Shown piece by piece: positions 35,371 through 44,700 of a stretch of DNA of 64,000 nt. The translations under genes and the position numbers were made by a program. Source of the DNA: Mesorhizobium mediterraneum (GTDB lineage: Bacteria > Pseudomonadota > Alphaproteobacteria > Rhizobiales > Rhizobiaceae); NCBI RefSeq assembly GCF_002284565.1, contig NZ_NPKI01000026.1, forward strand, positions 1 to 64,000, in the 5' to 3' direction. The notes beneath the pieces were generated by a model. The model saw only the letters and a list, made by a program, of their open reading frames with translations. It had not been told where the DNA came from and made no database searches. Position 1 is the first letter of the stretch, and every line of letters starts with the position of its first letter.

Positions 35371-36420
35371 TCATCGTCGCGGGTAGTGGCGCGCCCCCAT
35401 TTCGGTCGACAATCCCTCTAAGACGACTTTTCCCAACATGCGGCCGCCCTCAACAAGCCGATGCGCCTCCAGAAGACTGCTGGGCGTGAGCTTTCCAAGG
35501 TCGGTCGTCACTGTGGAGCGCAGGACACCGGAGTCAGCGAGCGCCGAGACCTCTTCGAGAATCCTGTGATGAGCGACCATGTCGGCACCGCCAGAATGAG
35601 GTCGCGTCACCACGTCCTCCCAATGCAACGAAGCGCTTTTCGACCGAAGCGGCGTCGCATCAAGGATTGCATGGTTGGTGATGACTCCGACCTTGCCGTA
35701 GGGGGCAATGATCGCTGCGATCGCAGCCCAATGCTGCTCTGTCTGGTTGAGGGCTGCGATGTGGGTGATTGCCGAAGCGCCTGTAGCGGCAAGCTCCTCG
35801 ATCATCGATCGCGAATGATCGATGACATGGTGCGCCCCGAGCGACAGGCACCACTCCCGGCTCTCGGGCCGTGAGGCGGTCGCGATGACGGTCAGGCCGG
35901 TGAGGCGTCGCGCCAGCTGGATCAGCATCGAGCCGACACCGCCCGCCCCGCCGATGATCAGCAGCGTGCCGCCATCGTGCAGGCTTCCGGGCGTAACGTC
36001 GAGGCGGTCGAACAGTAACTCCCAGGCCGTCAGCGACGTAAGAGGCAGCGCTGCCGCCTGCATGAATGTGAGCCGGGCCGGCTTGCGACCCACGAGACGT
36101 TCGTCTACCGCGTGCAATTCCGCATTGGCACCGGGCCGATTGAGATTGCCCGAATAGAAGACTTCATCGCCTGGGCGAAAGAGCGTGACGTCGGCACCAA
36201 CATCGACAACGACCCCTGCAACATCCCAGCCGAGGACGTCGATCTCTTCGCCTAGGAAAACCTGGCCGTTGCGGATCTTGGTATCGACCGGATTGACAGA
36301 GACCGCGCGTACCGAGACCAAGAGATCGCGCGGGCGCGGCTTGGGATACTCTTTGCTGATCTCTACGAAGCATTGAGGGTCGGACAAGGCGGAGCCTGGA
36401 CGGTAGCCGATAGCCTGCAT
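35371..36420 (-). CDS. Medium-chain zinc-type alcohol dehydrogenase/quinone oxidoreductase
   Basis: 349-aa MDR-superfamily NAD(P)H oxidoreductase. GroES-like N-terminal domain (residues 1-130, with SVRAVSVNPVDTKIRNG), then a Rossmann domain with GGAGGVGSMLIQLAR. The usual Cys/His zinc ligands are absent, as in quinone oxidoreductases. The ATG at 36420 (MQAIGYRPG) has AAGGAA upstream; a longer reading to 36480 overlaps the promoter region. It is divergent from an HxlR-type regulator that probably controls it, a common pairing in detoxification of quinones or electrophiles. Confidence 0.85.
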   Translation of the reverse strand: MQAIGYRPGSALSDPQCFVEISKEYPKPRPRDLLVSVRAVSVNPVDTKIRNGQVFLGEEIDVLGWDVAGVVVDVGADVTLFRPGDEVFYSGNLNRPGANAELHAVDERLVGRKPARLTFMQAAALPLTSLTAWELLFDRLDVTPGSLHDGGTLLIIGGAGGVGSMLIQLARRLTGLTVIATASRPESREWCLSLGAHHVIDHSRSMIEELAATGASAITHIAALNQTEQHWAAIAAIIAPYGKVGVITNHAILDATPLRSKSASLHWEDVVTRPHSGGADMVAHHRILEEVSALADSGVLRSTVTTDLGKLTPSSLLEAHRLVEGGRMLGKVVLEGLSTEMGARHYPRR

Positions 36421-36474
36421 GGGAATTCCTTTTCGATGCTGAAACACCGAGCAAATTGCCATTGCGACAGACTT

Positions 36475-36500
36475 TGCCAATACGGCTGTTTGGCGTATTA
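36475..36500. promoter_or_regulatory. Candidate HxlR operator
   Basis: Overlapping inverted repeats in the 104-nt divergent gap: AATACG-N9-CGTATT (36479-36499) and GCCAA-N9-TTGGC (36476-36494). Placement just ahead of the regulator start suggests an operator for both genes. Not verified. Confidence 0.4.
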
Positions 36501-36524
36501 ACTTCCCAAAAGGGAACCGTCGGG

Positions 36525-36908
36525 ATGAAGGTAAAGCACTATGTTGATGTGCCGGGGTGCCCGGTGGAGGTTACGCTCGACCTTATCGACGGGCGTTGGA
36601 AGGGCGTCGTGCTATTTCATCTGCTCGACGCCGGCTGCTTGCGCTTCAACGAGCTGCATCGCCGTGTACCCGGTATCACCGCCCGGCTTCTCACCAAGCA
36701 ACTTCGGGATCTGGAGGAGGCAGACCTGGTCAGCAGGACGGTCTATGCCGTAGTTCCACCGCGGGTGGAGTACCGCGTCAGCGAGGAAGGTGAAAGTCTC
36801 CGGCCTATTGTGGAGATGCTTTCGAAATGGGGCGAGGCGCGGCTCGAGCGCCAGCGTACGAAGCAGGCTGCAACTCACGCCCGCCGGACTGTTTCGCGGA
36901 ATTCATAG
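36525..36908 (+). CDS. HxlR family transcriptional regulator
   Basis: 127-aa winged-helix regulator of the HxlR type: CPVEVTLDLIDGRWKGVVLFHLL, then LRFNELHRRVPGITARLLTKQLRDLEEADLVSRT with recognition helix near residues 50-65, and YRVSEEGESLRPIVEMLSKWGE. A Cys near the start (Cys12) is at the position some redox-sensing members use. The ATG at 36525 is chosen over an upstream start because AGGGAA precedes it and the family starts here. It likely controls the divergent oxidoreductase gene. Confidence 0.88.
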   Translation: MKVKHYVDVPGCPVEVTLDLIDGRWKGVVLFHLLDAGCLRFNELHRRVPGITARLLTKQLRDLEEADLVSRTVYAVVPPRVEYRVSEEGESLRPIVEMLSKWGEARLERQRTKQAATHARRTVSRNS

Positions 36909-37271
36909 ATAGCGGCAGCATGCGGACTTTGAGATGGCGCAATGCGACCTTGAGGTTGGTGACCTCCGACACAAATTAATAATAACTGCAATATCAATAG
37001 CATAGTGGAAGTCGAGCTAGGGTCATGCTCCGGCGCCGGTCCACATGCACGAGGTCAGCCGCTGCGATGGCGAGCATGGTGTCTCGCTCGGCGGATGCGC
37101 CAAGCAAGTATGAAATATATTTCTGCATATGAATTTTATTGACAGTTGAGCGAACTCCTGCAAATGATCAACTGCTGGGCCTCGGGAGGAGGTTCGGTGT
37201 CAGCAACCACGAGCGGCGGCACGTAAGTGTCCGACCGTCCAATTGACCAGGCTTCGGCCGAGGGAGGATTC
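36909..37271. other. Leader of the nine-gene sugar operon
   Basis: About 360 nt with no recognisable gene; locally AT-rich between 36970 and 37140. It contains the palindrome and promoter candidate listed separately. Confidence 0.5.
37112..37168 (+). promoter_or_regulatory. Candidate operator and promoter of the sugar operon
   Basis: Perfect 12-bp palindrome GAAATATATTTC at 37112-37123, followed by TTGACA at 37139-37144 and, 18 nt later, AATGAT at 37163-37168 as a possible -10. The palindrome sits just upstream of the -35, a place where a SorC-type regulator could act. Prediction only. Confidence 0.35.
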
Positions 37272-38303
37272 TTGCGCAAATTTTTGAGCATGCTCGCCAT
37301 GTCGGCAGCAGCCACCACTGTGTTGGGGGCAAGCCACGCCGCGGCCCAGGCCGCCAACCCGTTCAAATGCGAGCCGGGTGAAAAATACGTCATGAACGTC
37401 ATGGTTTCCGGCGTCGAATATTGGTTCCCGGTCTACGAGATGTTCAAGCAGGCTGGACAGCAGTTCGGTTGCGAGACCGAATACACCGGAACGCCCGAGT
37501 ACGACGTGAACAAACAGATAGCGACATTCGACCAGGCGCTGGCTCAAAAGCCGGCTGGCATCCTGGTGCATCCGATGAACTCCGATCCATTCATCGAGCC
37601 GATCAATCGGGCTATCGACCAGGGAACGGCAGTAGTCACATTCGCCGCAGATTCGCCCAACTCCAAACGCGTGTCCTACATCACCTCCGACAATGTCGCT
37701 GAAGGCACCTATGCCGCCGATGCCGTTGCCAAGGCGATGGACGGCAAGGGCGAATACGCGGTTCTCGAGAACCCCGGACAGGATAATCACGACAAGCGCA
37801 TCGCCGCCTTCATCGGCCGCATGGAAGCCAAATGGCCTGAGATGAAGCTCGTCGGCCGCGCGGCGTCGAACCAGGATGCGACGAAAGCCTATCAGGCCGT
37901 GCTCAGCCTTGCCCAGGCGCATCCCGAACTGGGCGCAGTGTTCATGCCGGAAGCCAACTCGGCAATCGGCGCGGCGCAGGCCGCGAAGGAGGGGGGCGGC
38001 AAGATCCGGGTTATGCTGGCCGACGTCAACGCCAAGATCCTCGATATGATCAAGGCCGGCGAAATCTTTGGCTCGGTCAACCCGAACCAGGGCATGCAGG
38101 GCTACATGGGGTTCATGCTGCTGTGGCTGGCCAAGCATCCGGAGCTGATCGATCCGATGAACGACGCTCGGCGGTCGGGATTCAACGGCATGGGCGTGCC
38201 TTTCGTCGACAACGGCTTTTCCATCGTAACTGCGGAAAATGCCGATGATTTCTATTGGGACGCCTATCTCAAGCGGCGCGGCACCAAGGGCATCGAGGAA
38301 TAA
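37272..38303 (+). CDS. Sugar ABC transporter substrate-binding protein (RbsB-like)
   Basis: Periplasmic binding protein of family 4/RbsB type, about 343 aa, with signal peptide RKFLSMLAMSAAATTVLGASHAAA. Typical segments: DVNKQIATFDQALAQKPAGILVHPMN and RVSYITSDNVAEGTYAA. Start is uncertain: TTG at 37272 follows AGGGAGGA by 3 nt and gives a good basic signal sequence; GTG at 37227 would add 15 residues and ATG at 37290 would lose the basic residues. It begins the nine-gene operon, and a hairpin follows its stop. The cargo is probably a polyol or a pentose- or tetrose-type sugar, judged from the enzymes downstream. Confidence 0.87.
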   Translation: MRKFLSMLAMSAAATTVLGASHAAAQAANPFKCEPGEKYVMNVMVSGVEYWFPVYEMFKQAGQQFGCETEYTGTPEYDVNKQIATFDQALAQKPAGILVHPMNSDPFIEPINRAIDQGTAVVTFAADSPNSKRVSYITSDNVAEGTYAADAVAKAMDGKGEYAVLENPGQDNHDKRIAAFIGRMEAKWPEMKLVGRAASNQDATKAYQAVLSLAQAHPELGAVFMPEANSAIGAAQAAKEGGGKIRVMLADVNAKILDMIKAGEIFGSVNPNQGMQGYMGFMLLWLAKHPELIDPMNDARRSGFNGMGVPFVDNGFSIVTAENADDFYWDAYLKRRGTKGIEE

Positions 38304-38328
38304 GGTCTCTTCGGAGATGCTCGAACCG

Positions 38329-38350
38329 GACGGGGCGCTCGCGCCCCGTC
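38329..38350 (+). promoter_or_regulatory. Intercistronic hairpin after the RbsB-like gene
   Basis: Perfect 9-bp GC-rich stem GACGGGGCG / CGCCCCGTC around a CTCG tetraloop, 26 nt after the stop and before the ATPase gene. No T-run. Likely raises the relative amount of binding protein. Confidence 0.6.
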
Positions 38351-38393
38351 GACTGGGCCATTGTCGTCAATATCAACGCTGCAGGGGGACGCA

Positions 38394-39935
38394 GTGACTG
38401 CCGCCGCCATACTTGAAATCTGCGACATCTCGAAATCCTTCGGCGCCATCAAAGCGCTGACCGGGGTTGATTTCACGCTGCAGGGGGGTGAAATTCACGC
38501 GCTGTGCGGCGAGAATGGCGCGGGCAAATCCACGCTGATGAATATCATCGCCGGCATTGTGCAACCCGACGAAGGCACCATCCGTCTCGAAGGCAAGGAG
38601 GTCACCATCGCATCGCCATCCGCCGCGCAGCGGCTTGGCATAGGCCTTGTCCATCAGGAAATTGCGCTCTGCCAGGATGCTACGGTCGCCGAGAATATTC
38701 TCATGGCGGCGATCAACAATCGGCGCGCGCCGCTGATGAACTTTCGCCGGCTCTACGCCGATGCGCAAAAGATAATGGACCTGCTGGCGCCGATCCCGGT
38801 CGAGACGCCGGTCGCCTATCTTTCGATTTCCAACCAGCAACTTGTGGAAATCGCCAAGGCGTTGACGCTCGAATGCCGCGTGCTGATGCTCGACGAGCCG
38901 ACAGCCGCCCTGACCGAGACCGAGGCGCGGCGCCTTTTCGCAATTGTGCGCGATCTCAAGGCGCGCGGAATTTCAATCATCTACATCAGCCACCGCATGG
39001 CCGAGATCTTCAGCCTGTGCGACCGCGTCACGGTCTTTCGTGACGGCAGATATGTGGCGACCGATTCTATCGCTTCGGTCACTCCCAATGATGTCGTGCG
39101 CAAGATGGTCGGGCGCGAAATCACGCAGCTCTATCCGCAAAAGCTCTCGCCTGAGCGGCGCAGCGATCGCCCTGTCCTGTCGGTCGGGAATCTCACCTAT
39201 CGACAGGGTTCCGACGGCGTCAGCTTCGCGCTTCGTGCAGGCGAAATTCTTGGCATTGGCGGATTGATTGGCGCCGGCCGCAGCGAGATGGTTCAGACCG
39301 TCTGCGGCTTGCGCCCGAAAGTGTCGGGATCGGTCGAACTCAATGGCGAGCCGGTCAGCATCAGGAACTACAGCGATGCAGTGCGCGCGGGCCTGGTCTA
39401 TCTCTCCGAGGACCGCAAGGCGTCGGGCCTGTTCCTGGACCTGTCGATTGCGTCGAACATCTCCGCGCTGGACCTTCGGAAACTGACCACACCCCTTGGG
39501 CTGCTCGATCGCCGCGCCGAGGCAAAGCAAGCCACCGAGCTGGTGGAGCGCCACGGTGTGCGCATGGGCGGCATCGAGACACAGGTGTCGACGCTTAGTG
39601 GTGGCAATCAGCAGAAAGTAGCCATCGCCAGGCTTCTTTCCGTTGGCCCCAAAGTGGTCATTCTGGACGAGCCCACACGCGGGGTCGATGTCGGCGCCAA
39701 AGTGGAAATCCATCGCCTGCTTCGCGACCTTGCCGAGCGAGGCGTCGGCGTCATCGTGATTTCATCCGAGCTTCCGGAATTGATCGGGCTCAGCGACCGG
39801 GTGCTCGTCATACACGAAGGGGCCATCGTCGGCGAAATAGGGGCGGACGAATTGACTGAAGAGGCGATCATGCTGCTGGCGTCGGGTGTCCGGCAGCAAC
39901 GATCAAACGCAAGGCAGGCCCACAATGTCGCTTAG
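38394..39935 (+). CDS. Sugar ABC transporter ATPase (RbsA/MglA-like)
   Basis: 513-aa double-domain ATPase of the carbohydrate CUT2 class. Domain 1 has Walker A GENGAGKST and Walker B VLMLDEPTAALTE; its signature region is degenerate (YLSISNQQLVEIAKAL), as usual in RbsA. Domain 2 lacks a perfect Walker A (GGLIGAGRSE) but has LSGGNQQKVAIAR and VILDEPTRGVDVG. The GTG at 38394 follows AGGGGGA; an ATG at 38361 has no such site. It overlaps the permease gene by 11 nt. Confidence 0.88.
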   Translation: MTAAAILEICDISKSFGAIKALTGVDFTLQGGEIHALCGENGAGKSTLMNIIAGIVQPDEGTIRLEGKEVTIASPSAAQRLGIGLVHQEIALCQDATVAENILMAAINNRRAPLMNFRRLYADAQKIMDLLAPIPVETPVAYLSISNQQLVEIAKALTLECRVLMLDEPTAALTETEARRLFAIVRDLKARGISIIYISHRMAEIFSLCDRVTVFRDGRYVATDSIASVTPNDVVRKMVGREITQLYPQKLSPERRSDRPVLSVGNLTYRQGSDGVSFALRAGEILGIGGLIGAGRSEMVQTVCGLRPKVSGSVELNGEPVSIRNYSDAVRAGLVYLSEDRKASGLFLDLSIASNISALDLRKLTTPLGLLDRRAEAKQATELVERHGVRMGGIETQVSTLSGGNQQKVAIARLLSVGPKVVILDEPTRGVDVGAKVEIHRLLRDLAERGVGVIVISSELPELIGLSDRVLVIHEGAIVGEIGADELTEEAIMLLASGVRQQRSNARQAHNVA

Positions 39936-40944
39936 ACAGACCGGAAGAACCCTCATGGACGCTGAAATCAAGGCGAGCGCCCCGGGGCTTGGCGGGCGCA
40001 ACTGGCTGCGTCTGGGGTCAATGCGCGAAGCGGGGCTGATCGCAATCATGCTGGCGCTGTGCGTCGCCATGACATTTGCCTCGCCGCATTTCCTGACCTG
40101 GGGAAATTTCCGGGCCATGCTGATGAGCTTCTCCATTGAAGGCATCGTCGTGGTCGGCATGACGATACTCCTCATTGTCGGCGGCATTGATCTTTCCGTC
40201 GGGTCGGTGGTCTGCTTCTCCATGGTCGTGTCAGGCGCTCTCTTCCTGATGGGACTGGACCCGTGGACCGCGAGCCTCATTGGCATAGGCGCCAGCGCGC
40301 TGATCGGCGCGGCGATGGGCTTCTTCGTGACCGTCATCGGGCTCAATCACTTCATCACATCGCTGGCGGCAATGGTCATCGTGCGCGGCCTTTGCCTTGT
40401 CATCACCAAGGGAACTCCGCTTTCGCTGTTCACCCTGCCGCCCGGGTTCAAGGCGATCGGCCAGGGCAGCTTCGGCAACGTGCCTTATGTCATCGTCATC
40501 TTTGTCGTGGTCGTGGCCATCTTCGATTTCCTGCTTCGGCGCGCCACCGCGTTCCGCAAGGTCTTCTATACCGGCAGCAACGAGAAGGCGGCTCAGTTTT
40601 CGGGCATCAAGACCAAGCAGGTCAAATTCTGGGTCACGGTCCTCTGCTCGACCCTCGCGGGCTTTGCCGGCGTCATCTACATGTCGCGGTTTGGCGCTGC
40701 GACCCCGACCTTCGGCGCCGGCATGGAGCTCAACATCATCGCGGCGGCCGTGATTGGCGGGGCATCGCTCAATGGCGGCTCGGGCACCATCTTCGGCGCC
40801 ATACTGGGCATGGCGCTGCTCTCCGTCGTCACAAGCTCGCTGATCCTGCTCGACGTCTCCGTCTATTGGCAGGACATGATCAAGGGATGCATCCTGCTCG
40901 CGGCGGTATCCATCGACCATTTCCTGCACAGCAGGAAATCCTGA
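39925..40944 (+). CDS. Sugar ABC transporter permease (RbsC-like)
   Basis: 339-aa CUT2 permease with many hydrophobic helices and the family signature LIVGGIDLSVGSV near residue 80. VIGGASLNGGSGTIFGAILGMALL near the C-terminus is also typical. The ATG at 39925 has AAGGCAGG 6 nt upstream and lies inside the end of the ATPase gene. There is only one permease gene, so the channel is probably a homodimer, unlike AI-2 (Lsr) importers, which use two. Confidence 0.87.
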   Translation: MSLRQTGRTLMDAEIKASAPGLGGRNWLRLGSMREAGLIAIMLALCVAMTFASPHFLTWGNFRAMLMSFSIEGIVVVGMTILLIVGGIDLSVGSVVCFSMVVSGALFLMGLDPWTASLIGIGASALIGAAMGFFVTVIGLNHFITSLAAMVIVRGLCLVITKGTPLSLFTLPPGFKAIGQGSFGNVPYVIVIFVVVVAIFDFLLRRATAFRKVFYTGSNEKAAQFSGIKTKQVKFWVTVLCSTLAGFAGVIYMSRFGAATPTFGAGMELNIIAAAVIGGASLNGGSGTIFGAILGMALLSVVTSSLILLDVSVYWQDMIKGCILLAAVSIDHFLHSRKS

Positions 40945-40972
40945 GCAGCAGCGCAAGAGTTGAGCATCCATC

Positions 40973-41953
40973 ATGTCACCAACCAATTCGCGGGACGACA
41001 TCACAATCGTCCGCCAGATGTATCAGGCGCTTGTGCTTCATTACATGGAAGGCAAGACGCAGGCTGAAATCGCCAAGGAGCTCGGCATCTCGCATGCGAC
41101 GGTCAACCGGCTGATCAAACGCGGTCACCAACTCGGGCTTGTCGAGATCAAGATCAAGTCGCCGATCGAGCAACTGGTCGACATCGAGGCGCGACTTGTC
41201 GCGATAGGTGGCATCCAAAGGGCCGTCGTCGTCCCTTCCGTATCGGACAATCCGCAGACCGCGCTCCAGCGCGTCGGCGAGGCCGCGGCCCGGCTGGTGC
41301 TCGAGACGATCAAGGACGGCGATACGATTTCCATAACCGGGGGCAAGGGGGTGAGTGCCGTCGTCGCCGGCCTCAAGCCGAACCGCAGCTATGACGTCGA
41401 GGTCGTTCCCGCGACCGGCCTGGTCCAGGGCAAGCATTACACAGACGTCAATCATGTCGCGTCGCTGATGGCCGACAAGCTCGGCGGGCGCGCCTATCAG
41501 ATTCACGCGCCGCTGTTTGCCGACAGCCCGGCCCAACGCGACATGTTGATGGGCGTCCGGGCCGTATCGGATGTCTTCAGCAAGGCGCGGGAAGCAACGC
41601 TTGCGGTTGTCGGCATCGGCTCCATCCTGACCGACGATTCGAGCTACTACGATCTGCACCCGTCCTCGAGCGCCGACCGGCTGGCCATCGAGCGCTCGGG
41701 CGCGGCGGGCGAGCTGCTCGCCCATCTCATAGACGGCAACGGCAAGCTCGCGGACTACCGCCTCAACCACTCGCTCGTTTCGCTGACGCTCGAGGAATTC
41801 GCGACCATTCCGCAATCGATCGGGGTCGCCAGCGGCGCAAGCAAGGTGGTCCCGATCCTCAGTGCCATGCGCGGCTCCCATTTCGATACGCTCGTCACCG
41901 ACGAAACCACCGGCTTGAAAATCCTCGAGCTCGCCGAAGGAAATGCAGCATGA
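40973..41953 (+). CDS. SorC/DeoR-type sugar-binding transcriptional regulator
   Basis: 326-aa regulator with an N-terminal HTH (KTQAEIAKELGISHATVNRLIKRG, about residues 28-51) and a C-terminal sugar-phosphate-binding domain (ISITGGKGVSAVV, AVVGIGSI, VASGASKVVPILSAMRG). Same family as EryD, LsrR and SorC, which normally repress until a phosphorylated sugar binds. It lies in the middle of the operon, between the importer and the enzymes, and probably controls the whole unit including itself. Its stop overlaps the next start by 4 nt. Confidence 0.87.
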   Translation: MSPTNSRDDITIVRQMYQALVLHYMEGKTQAEIAKELGISHATVNRLIKRGHQLGLVEIKIKSPIEQLVDIEARLVAIGGIQRAVVVPSVSDNPQTALQRVGEAAARLVLETIKDGDTISITGGKGVSAVVAGLKPNRSYDVEVVPATGLVQGKHYTDVNHVASLMADKLGGRAYQIHAPLFADSPAQRDMLMGVRAVSDVFSKAREATLAVVGIGSILTDDSSYYDLHPSSSADRLAIERSGAAGELLAHLIDGNGKLADYRLNHSLVSLTLEEFATIPQSIGVASGASKVVPILSAMRGSHFDTLVTDETTGLKILELAEGNAA

Positions 41954-42945
41954 ATTCTCGACAGATCACCCGCTCAATCGGCAAGTCCGGCGTTGTCACT
42001 TCGGCGGTCGGGCTCGGCACCTGGGCCATCGGCGGCTGGATGTGGGGTGGCACCGATGAAGCAGAATCGATCGCTGCGATTCAGGCGTCCATCGAAGCCG
42101 GCGTCTCGCTGATCGACACCGCGCCGGCTTACGGTCTCGGCCGCAGCGAGGAGATCGTCGGCAAGGCCATCAAGGGCCGGCGCGATCGCGCGGTCATCGC
42201 CACCAAATGTGGCCTGAACTGGCATTCGAAAAAGGGCAACCACTTCTTCGATCAGGACGGAAAGCCCGTGAACCGATATCTGAGCGCCGACGGCATCGCT
42301 TATGAAGTGGAGCAGAGCCTAAGGCGGCTCGGCACCGATTATATCGATCTCTACATCACTCATTGGCAGGACCCGACGACCCCCATTGCCGAGACAATGG
42401 AAGCGCTCGAACGCCTCAAATCAGCTGGCAAGATCCGCGCCATCGGCGCAAGCAATCTCAACGCCGCCGAGCTGCAGCAGTATGTAGAAGCTGGCCAGCT
42501 CGACGCGATCCAGGAGAGATATTCGATGCTGGATCGCGAGATTGAGCAGACATTGCTGCCGATCGCGCGCCGGCATCGAGTGGCTACGCTCAGTTACTCG
42601 TCGCTTGCGCTCGGCCTGCTTTCGGGTGCGATCGATCCGGCACGTGAGTTCAGCGGCGACGACCAGCGCAAAGACAATCCGCGCTTCTCTCAGGCCAACC
42701 GGCGCAAGATAGCCGCTTTGAAGCATGCCCTGACCCCAGTCGCGGAGGCCCACCAGGCAAGCATGGCGCAGATCGTCATCGCCTGGACGCTGGCGCAGCC
42801 CGGCATCACCTTCGCGTTGTGTGGAGCACGAAACGCGAAGCAGGCGGTCGACAATGCCAGGGCAGGGGAGATTTCGCTGAGCGCCGCGGAACTGACGGCC
42901 GTCGATGCGGCGGTGGCCGGGCATCTCGTGGCGATAGATGCGTGA
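41950..42945 (+). CDS. Aldo/keto reductase
   Basis: 331-aa (beta/alpha)8 NADPH-dependent oxidoreductase resembling IolS-type AKRs. The catalytic tetrad is intact: Asp56, Tyr61 (DTAPAYGLGRSEE), Lys86 (ATKCG) and His138 (YITHWQD). It could reduce an aldehyde made by the operon's aldolase, or oxidise an incoming polyol or sugar. It overlaps the regulator gene (ATGA) and is followed 18 nt later by the FAD dehydrogenase. Confidence 0.85.
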   Translation: MNSRQITRSIGKSGVVTSAVGLGTWAIGGWMWGGTDEAESIAAIQASIEAGVSLIDTAPAYGLGRSEEIVGKAIKGRRDRAVIATKCGLNWHSKKGNHFFDQDGKPVNRYLSADGIAYEVEQSLRRLGTDYIDLYITHWQDPTTPIAETMEALERLKSAGKIRAIGASNLNAAELQQYVEAGQLDAIQERYSMLDREIEQTLLPIARRHRVATLSYSSLALGLLSGAIDPAREFSGDDQRKDNPRFSQANRRKIAALKHALTPVAEAHQASMAQIVIAWTLAQPGITFALCGARNAKQAVDNARAGEISLSAAELTAVDAAVAGHLVAIDA

Positions 42946-42963
42946 TCGAAAGCGCATCCTGAG

Positions 42964-44700
42964 ATGAATCGCATCCAGACGATCGCCGGCTTGCGCGAGA
43001 ACCCCGATGTTGACGTGCTCGTCATAGGCGGCGGCATTAACGGCATCAGCGTGTTTCGCGAACTCGCTTTGCAGGGCGTCGATGTGCTGCTCGCGGAAAA
43101 GGGCGATTACTGCTCCGGCGCCAGCGCAGCCCTCTCGCGCATGGTTCATGGCGGCTTGCGTTATCTTGAAAACGGTGAGTTCAAGCTGGTCCGCGAATCT
43201 CTGCTCGAACGCGACCGGCTGTTGAAGAACGCGCCGCACTATGTCGCGCCATTGCCAACCACGGTGCCGATCTTCGACCTGTTCTCAGGCATAGCAAATG
43301 GCGCAGTCCGCTTCCTTGGGCTAAGCCGTCGTCCGGGCCGGCGCGGCGCATTGGTCATCAAGACCGGCTTGGCGATGTATGACTTCTTCACCGCCGCACG
43401 GCGTGTCGTCCCGATGCATAAATTCAGAAGCCGCGCTGAGACACTCAAGGTCTGGCCTGCAATCAATCCTGCTATTCGAAATTCGGCGACATACTATGAT
43501 GCCTGGGTCAGCCACCCCGAGCGGCTGGGTACCGAGATGCTGTGCGATACCATGAAGGAAAAGCCGTCCGCTCGGGCGCTCAACTATGCACGCGTATCGC
43601 TCGGTGACGCGAGCCTGGTGCTTAACGACGGACTATCCGGCGAAACGGTAGCCGTGAAGCCGCGGCTCGTCGTCAACGCAACAGGCGGCTGGATCGACCT
43701 GACCAATTCAGCGATCGGAGCCGTTGCGCCGAAGCTTATGGGCGGCACCAAAGGTTCGCATCTGATCGTCGACAATCGCGAGCTTCATGACGCGCTCGAC
43801 GGGCACATGATCTATTATGAGAACGAGGACGGCCGGATCTGCATCCTGTTTCCCTATCTCGGCAACGTGCTGGTCGGGTCGACGGATATCCGTGTCGACG
43901 ATCCCGACCAGGCGCGCTGCATGGATGACGAGCGGCAATACATTCTTCAGTCCCTGTCCTTCGTGTTTCCTGGGATAGAGATCGCCGATGCCGATATCGT
44001 CTTTCAGTTCACCGGAGTGAGGCCGCTGCCGATAAGCCAGGACAGTTTTACCGGGCGCATACCCCGCGATCATTTCTGCGAACTCGTCGAGGGCGCCGGT
44101 ATGCTGCCGCCGACGCTCTGTATGATCGGCGGGAAGTGGACAACCTTCCGATCGTTTGGCGAACTGGCAGCGGATATCGTGCTTGAGCGATTGCGCCGAC
44201 AGCGCGTCGTCGGCACCGAAAACATGCCGATCGGCGGCGGCCGGAATTTTCCGATTGCGCCGACAAAATGGTGCGCAGAGCGCGCGGCGGCACACGGCCT
44301 ATCGCTCGACCGTATGCGCAGCCTTTTCGAGCGCTACGGTACCGCGGCGGATACCGTCGCCGCCTATATGGCAGCGGGACATGACGAACTCTTGCCCGGC
44401 AGCGACTACTCGGCCCGGGAGATTCAATATCTCATCGCCAATGAATATGTCGAACAGCTGGGGGACCTGCTGCTCCGTCGCACGACAATCGCCATTACCG
44501 GTGCGCTTTCGGCCGACCTTCTCGATGCGGTTCTCGACATTCTCGCTGTCGAAAAGAACTGGGACGCCGCGCGCAAGGCATTCGAGTGCACCGATTTCCT
44601 CGCCCTGTTGCAACGCCGGCACGGCGTCGATCTCGACCAGCTATCAAAAAAAGACCAAGGAAGGAGCGCCGAATGCGCATCAACAAGAAAGTCCGCATGA
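42964..44700 (+). CDS. FAD-dependent glycerol-3-phosphate dehydrogenase-like enzyme (EryB/GlpD family)
   Basis: 578-aa flavoprotein. Rossmann FAD site VLVIGGGINGISVFRELALQGVDVLLAEKGD near residues 18-48, then GASAALSRMVHGGLRYLENGEFKLVRESL, a GlpD hallmark. The family oxidises polyol phosphates (glycerol-3-P, erythritol-4-P) at the membrane and passes electrons to quinone. Placed with a kinase and an aldolase, it more likely acts on a phosphorylated polyol than on glycerol-3-P itself. Its 3' end overlaps the aldolase gene by 28 nt. Confidence 0.85.
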   Translation: MNRIQTIAGLRENPDVDVLVIGGGINGISVFRELALQGVDVLLAEKGDYCSGASAALSRMVHGGLRYLENGEFKLVRESLLERDRLLKNAPHYVAPLPTTVPIFDLFSGIANGAVRFLGLSRRPGRRGALVIKTGLAMYDFFTAARRVVPMHKFRSRAETLKVWPAINPAIRNSATYYDAWVSHPERLGTEMLCDTMKEKPSARALNYARVSLGDASLVLNDGLSGETVAVKPRLVVNATGGWIDLTNSAIGAVAPKLMGGTKGSHLIVDNRELHDALDGHMIYYENEDGRICILFPYLGNVLVGSTDIRVDDPDQARCMDDERQYILQSLSFVFPGIEIADADIVFQFTGVRPLPISQDSFTGRIPRDHFCELVEGAGMLPPTLCMIGGKWTTFRSFGELAADIVLERLRRQRVVGTENMPIGGGRNFPIAPTKWCAERAAAHGLSLDRMRSLFERYGTAADTVAAYMAAGHDELLPGSDYSAREIQYLIANEYVEQLGDLLLRRTTIAITGALSADLLDAVLDILAVEKNWDAARKAFECTDFLALLQRRHGVDLDQLSKKDQGRSAECASTRKSA

